Assembly: GCA_963695675.1 (NCBI GenBank)
Contig: CAVOGY010000007.1
Coordinates: 930,001-994,000, forward strand
Reading direction: 5' to 3'
DNA: 64,000 bases
DNA from: DASUPK01 sp963695675
GTDB lineage: Bacteria; Actinomycetota; Thermoleophilia; Solirubrobacterales; 70-9
In this document: in pieces, positions 60,540 to 64,000 of the stretch
How positions within the stretch are numbered: position 1 is the stretch's first letter
Layout: the number at the start of each line of letters is the position of its first letter
Notes under the pieces: model-generated
The model's database searches: none
What the model was told of the DNA's origin: nothing
Seen by the model: only the letters and a program-made list of their open reading frames with translations
Translations under genes and position numbers: made by a program

Positions 60540-62177
60540 TACGCTCCTCAGATGGCCTCGATTACGAGCCGGGTTCTGTCGCCCGGCCAGCTGGAGCTAG
60601 TTGCCGACCACGGGGAGGAGCGAACCGCGGTGCCGGGGGACGTTCTGTTCGCCGTCGGCGACGAGACCTACCCGTTCATCGCCATCCTCGAGGGCGAGGC
60701 GCGGATCGAGGACGCGTCCGGGCGCGAGATCATCCGCCAGGGCGCCCCCGGCTTTCTCGGGGAGCTCAACCTGCTGACCGGCCAGCGCGTCTTCCTGACG
60801 GCCGTCGTGAGCAAGCCGATGCGCTACATCGCCGTCCCTCGGGAGGAGCTGCGCTCACTTCTCTTCGACCACCAGGATCTCGCAGACGTCGTGCTCTCCG
60901 CGTTCATCGCCCGGCGCGAGGCGCTGCAGACTCGGGAGGGCGTCGGCCTGGAGGTGATCGGGCCGCGATCGTCCGAGCGCACGCGCGCGATCACGGAATG
61001 GCTGAGGGACGCCCGGATCCCATACCGGTGGCGCGACCCGGAGCGCGACGGAGACTCCGAGGCGGAGCAGTTGGTCGACGGCCTGCCGCCCGAGCTGCTG
61101 CCCATAGTTCGAATTCCCGGCGCCGAGGAGATGCAGGGCCCTACGAGCGGCGAACTCTCGCGTGCCCTCGGCATCGGGCTCGAGCTCGCCGACCGCGAGG
61201 AGGTCGACCTGCTGATCGTCGGCGGAGGGCCGGCGGGGCTCGGCGCCGCCGTCTATGGGGCCTCCGAGGGACTGGACACGCTCGTGCTCGAGCGCAGCGT
61301 GCTGGGCGGGCAGGCCGGCTTCTCCCGTCGCATCGAGAACTACCTCGGCTTCCCCGGCGGGATCACCGGGGCCGATCTGATCAGCCGTGCCGTGACGCAG
61401 GCTCGCAAGTTCGGCGCGCGGACGGCGACGCCCTACGTCGCCGTCTCGCTCGAGGCCGACGGCGAGCGCCACGTGGTCCGCCTGGATCAGGGCAACGAGG
61501 TCTCGGCCCGTGCCATCGTGCTCGCGAACGGGGCGCAGTACCGCCGGCTGCCGGTCGAGGGACTGGCCGACTACGAGGGAATCAGCGTCTTCTATGCAGC
61601 GGGTCCTCCCGAGGCGAGGCGGTGTGGCGGGAGCCAGGTAGCCGTGGTCGGCGGCGGCAACTCTGCCGGTCAGGCGGCGATCTGGCTCGCGCGAGGGGGC
61701 GCCCTGGTGACGCTGCTGCATCGACGCGCCGATCTGAGCGAGACGATGTCCGACTACCTGATCCACGACCTCGAGCGGGCGGGCGTGCAGGTTCGCGACC
61801 GGAGCGAGATCGCGGAGCTGCACGGCTCGGACGGTGAGCTCGAGGCGGTGACGCTGGCCGACGGTGAGCGCCTTCCCTTCAGGGACCTCTTCCTCTTCCT
61901 CGGCGCCGAGCCGCACACGGACTGGCTCGGTGACAGCGTCGAGCGCGACGAGGACGGATTCCTGCTCACCGGGAACGCCGCCGGGAGCGACAACCTCCTG
62001 GAGACCAGTATCCCCGGCGTCTACGCGATCGGGGACGCGCGCTGCGGATCGACGAAGCGAGTGGCCGCGGCCGTCGGCGAGGGCGCGATGGTTATCCCCT
62101 TCGTCCATCAGAGGATCGGCCCGAGGACCCACAGGGTCGCGGAGGAGCCGGCCGTCGCGGAGCCGCTTACGAGGTGA
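60540..62177 (+). CDS. Cyclic-nucleotide-domain / thioredoxin-reductase-like flavoprotein fusion
   Basis: ATG 60552 lies 6 nt after TACGCT (60540-60545), leaderless; 541 residues. About 1-135 is a cNMP-binding (CRP-type) barrel: TAVPGDVLFAVGDETYPFIA, ILEGEARIEDASGREIIRQG, GFLGELNLLTGQRVFLTAVV. About 135-210 is a thioredoxin-fold linker without a Cys pair. From about 215, FAD (IVGGGPAGLGAAVYGASEGL) and NADP (VVGGGNSAGQAAIWLARGG) domains follow, ending GVYAIGDARCGSTKRVAAAV. The CATC site is replaced by AAGPPEA, so it lacks thioredoxin reductase chemistry. Domain order and linker match the pseudo-receiver fusion at 19862-21631. Confidence 0.87.
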   Translation, partial: YAPQMASITSRVLSPGQLELVADHGEERTAVPGDVLFAVGDETYPFIAILEGEARIEDASGREIIRQGAPGFLGELNLLTGQRVFLTAVVSKPMRYIAVPREELRSLLFDHQDLADVVLSAFIARREALQTREGVGLEVIGPRSSERTRAITEWLRDARIPYRWRDPERDGDSEAEQLVDGLPPELLPIVRIPGAEEMQGPTSGELSRALGIGLELADREEVDLLIVGGGPAGLGAAVYGASEGLDTLVLERSVLGGQAGFSRRIENYLGFPGGITGADLISRAVTQARKFGARTATPYVAVSLEADGERHVVRLDQGNEVSARAIVLANGAQYRRLPVEGLADYEGISVFYAAGPPEARRCGGSQVAVVGGGNSAGQAAIWLARGGALVTLLHRRADLSETMSDYLIHDLERAGVQVRDRSEIAELHGSDGELEAVTLADGERLPFRDLFLFLGAEPHTDWLGDSVERDEDGFLLTGNAAGSDNLLETSIPGVYAIGDARCGSTKRVAAAVGEGAMVIPFVHQRIGPRTHRVAEEPAVAEPLTR

Positions 62178-62559
62178 CCGCGCCGTTCGACGCGCTCGAG
62201 CCAGTGACGCAGCTGATCCCAGGCCCACTCATCCAACCACGGAATCGTCGTCTCTGCGCGCGGCGGCCAAGTGGACCGCTGCTTTCCATGCAAAGCAGCA
62301 GTGATCCGAGTCGGGCCGAGCCGGGCGGTGACACCCGGCCAGGGCCTCGGTCTGGCCCAGTTTGGCCGTTAGGTGGCTGATCAGACGCTTGCCGGAAACG
62401 GGGCGTGCACGGCGACGCGGCATCGCCGCGATCGACATCCGGGCTCCGACAACCGCGTTCGCGAGGAAGCAGGTCTATCCCATGACGACCTCGCGCTCGT
62501 GCTCCTCGCGGCGGGTCCCGATGCTTCTGTCGAAATGAATGCAGGAGCCCACGCGATGC
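62178..62559. repeat. Intergenic region with a perfect type A palindrome (62278-62299)
   Basis: GCTGCTTT-CCATGC-AAAGCAGC, identical to the copy at 60489-60510. A plus-strand stretch near 62460-62540 (EEAGLSHDDLALVLLAAGPD) looks protein-like but has no start and may be a scrap; nothing else seen. Confidence 0.6.
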
Positions 62560-63999
62560 CTAGTAGGTGGCCCCTGCTGTCCGACCGCGCCCGGCGAGGA
62601 ACTCGGCTTCGGCCTGGCCCAGCGGCGTCGCGGGCGCCTCGCCGTGCAGGTACTCCGCGGCGATCGCGCCCCAGTCTGCGCCAGCGCGCAGCTGCCCTAG
62701 GACCACGGCGACGATGCCGTGCATCCGCCGGATCAGGATCGCCTCCGCTGGCAGCGTGAATTGGTTCACCTGGATCCTCATCGCGGCCCGCTCCTCCGGG
62801 TCCGGCCGTTCACGATCGCGGTCGCGGCGGTCGACGGCGGAGAAGCGGCGCTCGCCCGGGACCGCGTACCACTTGATCGCCATTCTCATTAGCCTCAGCG
62901 CGAAATCGGCGTCCACGGCATCTGCGCGGCTCGCCGGCAGATAGCCGCCCGCGCGCAGTGCCGCCTTGAGGGTCTCCGCGTCCCCATTCCGCACGGCGAG
63001 AGCGATCGCCCGCTCGGCGGCCAGGCGCGCGGCGTCGACGCGGCGCACAAGGCCGAAGTCGAGGAAGCACACCCGACCGTCGGGACACAGCAGGTAGTTG
63101 CCGGGGTGAGGGTCCCCGAGCGCGATGCGGTCGCGATAAAGCAACCCGAAGTAGAGCCGAAAGACGATCTCGGCGTAGCGATCGCGCTGCACCTCATCGG
63201 CTCGGCGGACCGCCTCGAAGCGCTCGCCCTCGACGTACTCGGACACGAGCACGCGCCGGGTCGAAAGGCTCGTGTCGATTCGCGGCACACGGACGTACGG
63301 ATGTCCTCGCAGCAGCCGCCCGACGCGGCGCTGGTTCTGGGCCTCGAGCTCGTAGTCGAGTTCCTCGCCGATCCGCTCGCGCATCTCCGCGGCGAGCGCC
63401 TTGGCGTCCAGGCCCGGGGCGAGCCGCTTCACGAGAGGCAGCAGCATCATCGCGTTGCGCAGATCCGTGTCGACCGCCTCCGCCACCCCGGGGTACTGGA
63501 TCTTCACGGCCACGTCGTCGCCGTCGATCGTCGTGGCGCGATGGACCTGACCGATCGATGCCGCTGCGAACGCATGCTCTTCGAAGTCGCGGAACACGCG
63601 CTCGAGCGGACCGCCGAACTCCTGGCGCATCAGCTTCTCGAGGTCAGCGAACCGCACAGGCGCGACGTCGTCGCGGAGCGCCGCGAGCCTCCGTTGCAGC
63701 TCGTCCCGCTCGTCCTCGGGAAGGCCGTCGAACTCGACCATCGAGATCATCTGACCGACCTTCATCGCCGCGCCACGCATCTGCCCGAGCTGGTCGACGA
63801 GCTGCCCGACCAGCGCCGCGGTGCGCTCTTTCTGGGCCGCCGCAGCGCGCTCAGGCGTCCGGACCCGGTTGGCGGTTCGCATCCCGGCCCAGCGCAGGCC
63901 CTGCCCCGTCACGAGCCCGCCGACACGCGCCGTCCGGGCGAGTCGGCCTTTGGGCAGCCTTCCCGCCTCTCGGAGTGAATCTTCGTCCTGCGTACCCAT
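62560..63999 (-). CDS. ABC1/AarF/UbiB-family atypical kinase
   Basis: 479 residues, complete, starting at the right edge of the window. Family marks: KVGQM (the KxGQ loop of UbiB kinases), the nucleotide-loop AAASIGQVHRATTIDGDDVA, VAVKIQYPGVAEAVDTDLRN, LVSEYVEGERF, the catalytic-loop LGDPHPGNYLL and metal-binding FLDFGLVRRVD. UbiB/AarF proteins are ATP-dependent helpers of isoprenoid-quinone metabolism and lipid handling in many bacteria; in actinobacteria the role is usually unassigned. C-terminal 100 residues are helical and less conserved. Encoded alone. Confidence 0.9.
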   Translation of the reverse strand: MGTQDEDSLREAGRLPKGRLARTARVGGLVTGQGLRWAGMRTANRVRTPERAAAAQKERTAALVGQLVDQLGQMRGAAMKVGQMISMVEFDGLPEDERDELQRRLAALRDDVAPVRFADLEKLMRQEFGGPLERVFRDFEEHAFAAASIGQVHRATTIDGDDVAVKIQYPGVAEAVDTDLRNAMMLLPLVKRLAPGLDAKALAAEMRERIGEELDYELEAQNQRRVGRLLRGHPYVRVPRIDTSLSTRRVLVSEYVEGERFEAVRRADEVQRDRYAEIVFRLYFGLLYRDRIALGDPHPGNYLLCPDGRVCFLDFGLVRRVDAARLAAERAIALAVRNGDAETLKAALRAGGYLPASRADAVDADFALRLMRMAIKWYAVPGERRFSAVDRRDRDRERPDPEERAAMRIQVNQFTLPAEAILIRRMHGIVAVVLGQLRAGADWGAIAAEYLHGEAPATPLGQAEAEFLAGRGRTAGATY

Positions 64000-64000
64000 T

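Noticed and set aside
1..64000. Insertion sequences, prophage or CRISPR array
   Set aside because: No transposase, integrase, phage structural gene, regularly spaced repeat or Cas protein was found on either strand.

Overview
The window is about 64 kb of very GC-rich chromosomal DNA. It looks like an actinobacterium, most probably of the class Thermoleophilia (Solirubrobacterales-like). This is an inference from several traits: codon use; SnoaL-like scraps beginning MSQENVE and ending EAAGLRE; secreted proteins with lysine-rich KKxC tails; many leaderless promoters; and the mix of DUF899, DUF805, DUF4331, STAS and SpoIIE proteins. I see no rRNA, convincing tRNA, CRISPR array, transposase or phage module.

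Layout. 0-13 kb holds a partial dinB with a LexA box at its start, DUF899 and Gfo/Idh/MocA proteins, a rhodanese, tiny membrane proteins, a MASE1-SpoIIE-HATPase regulator facing an STAS antagonist, DUF805, a broken beta-helix protein, a cupin and an FTR1-like membrane pair. 13-24 kb holds a MarR-TetR fusion regulator, a broken nitrilase-like gene, VOC protein, a proline catabolism pair (proline dehydrogenase and P5C dehydrogenase), an SDR, a pseudo-receiver/thioredoxin-reductase-like fusion, and a formaldehyde dehydrogenase-GlcG pair. 24-33 kb is a patchy accessory zone full of repeats and gene scraps, with an STAS protein, DUF4331, secreted proteins, a cation diffusion facilitator and a YWTD-type propeller. 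32.9-38.5 kb is the most striking region: a RiPP precursor with a nitrile-hydratase-like (NHLP) leader and Cys/Ser/Thr-rich core, directly followed by a class II lanthipeptide synthetase (LanM) with a Cys-Cys-Gly zinc motif, flanked by two unrecognised genes. 38.9-43.4 kb has an MFS transporter, an acyl-CoA ligase (frameshifted) and an acyl-CoA dehydrogenase. 43.9-57.8 kb is an amine/polyamine-type catabolic region: GcvT/DmdA-like protein, three flavin amine oxidase paralogues, a DAO-type oxidase, a two-domain VOC protein, a carbon-nitrogen hydrolase, and a Pot-type ABC transporter in which the binding protein and both permeases form one reading frame, led by a TetR regulator. 58-64 kb has a Kelch-repeat secreted protein, a decayed BNR protein, a cyclic-nucleotide-domain/thioredoxin-reductase-like fusion and an AarF/UbiB kinase.

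Genome-scale patterns. (1) At least ten genes have a TAnnnT hexamer 5-8 nt before the start codon, so leaderless transcription is common and decides several starts. (2) A short palindromic repeat family (arms GCTGCTTT/AAAGCAGC and variants) and a second family carrying a 12-bp CCAAGGGCCCTC hairpin recur between genes and at breakpoints of decayed genes. (3) Promoter-plus-start scraps of SnoaL-like genes are scattered on both strands. (4) About ten genes are interrupted by indels. These may be real pseudogenes or sequence errors, and I cannot tell which from the sequence alone.

Likely co-operation. The amine oxidases, the GcvT-like protein and the Pot transporter would import amines and oxidise them to aldehydes and one-carbon units. 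The formaldehyde dehydrogenase and GFA proteins could deal with formaldehyde. This link is inference from gene content, not shown directly.
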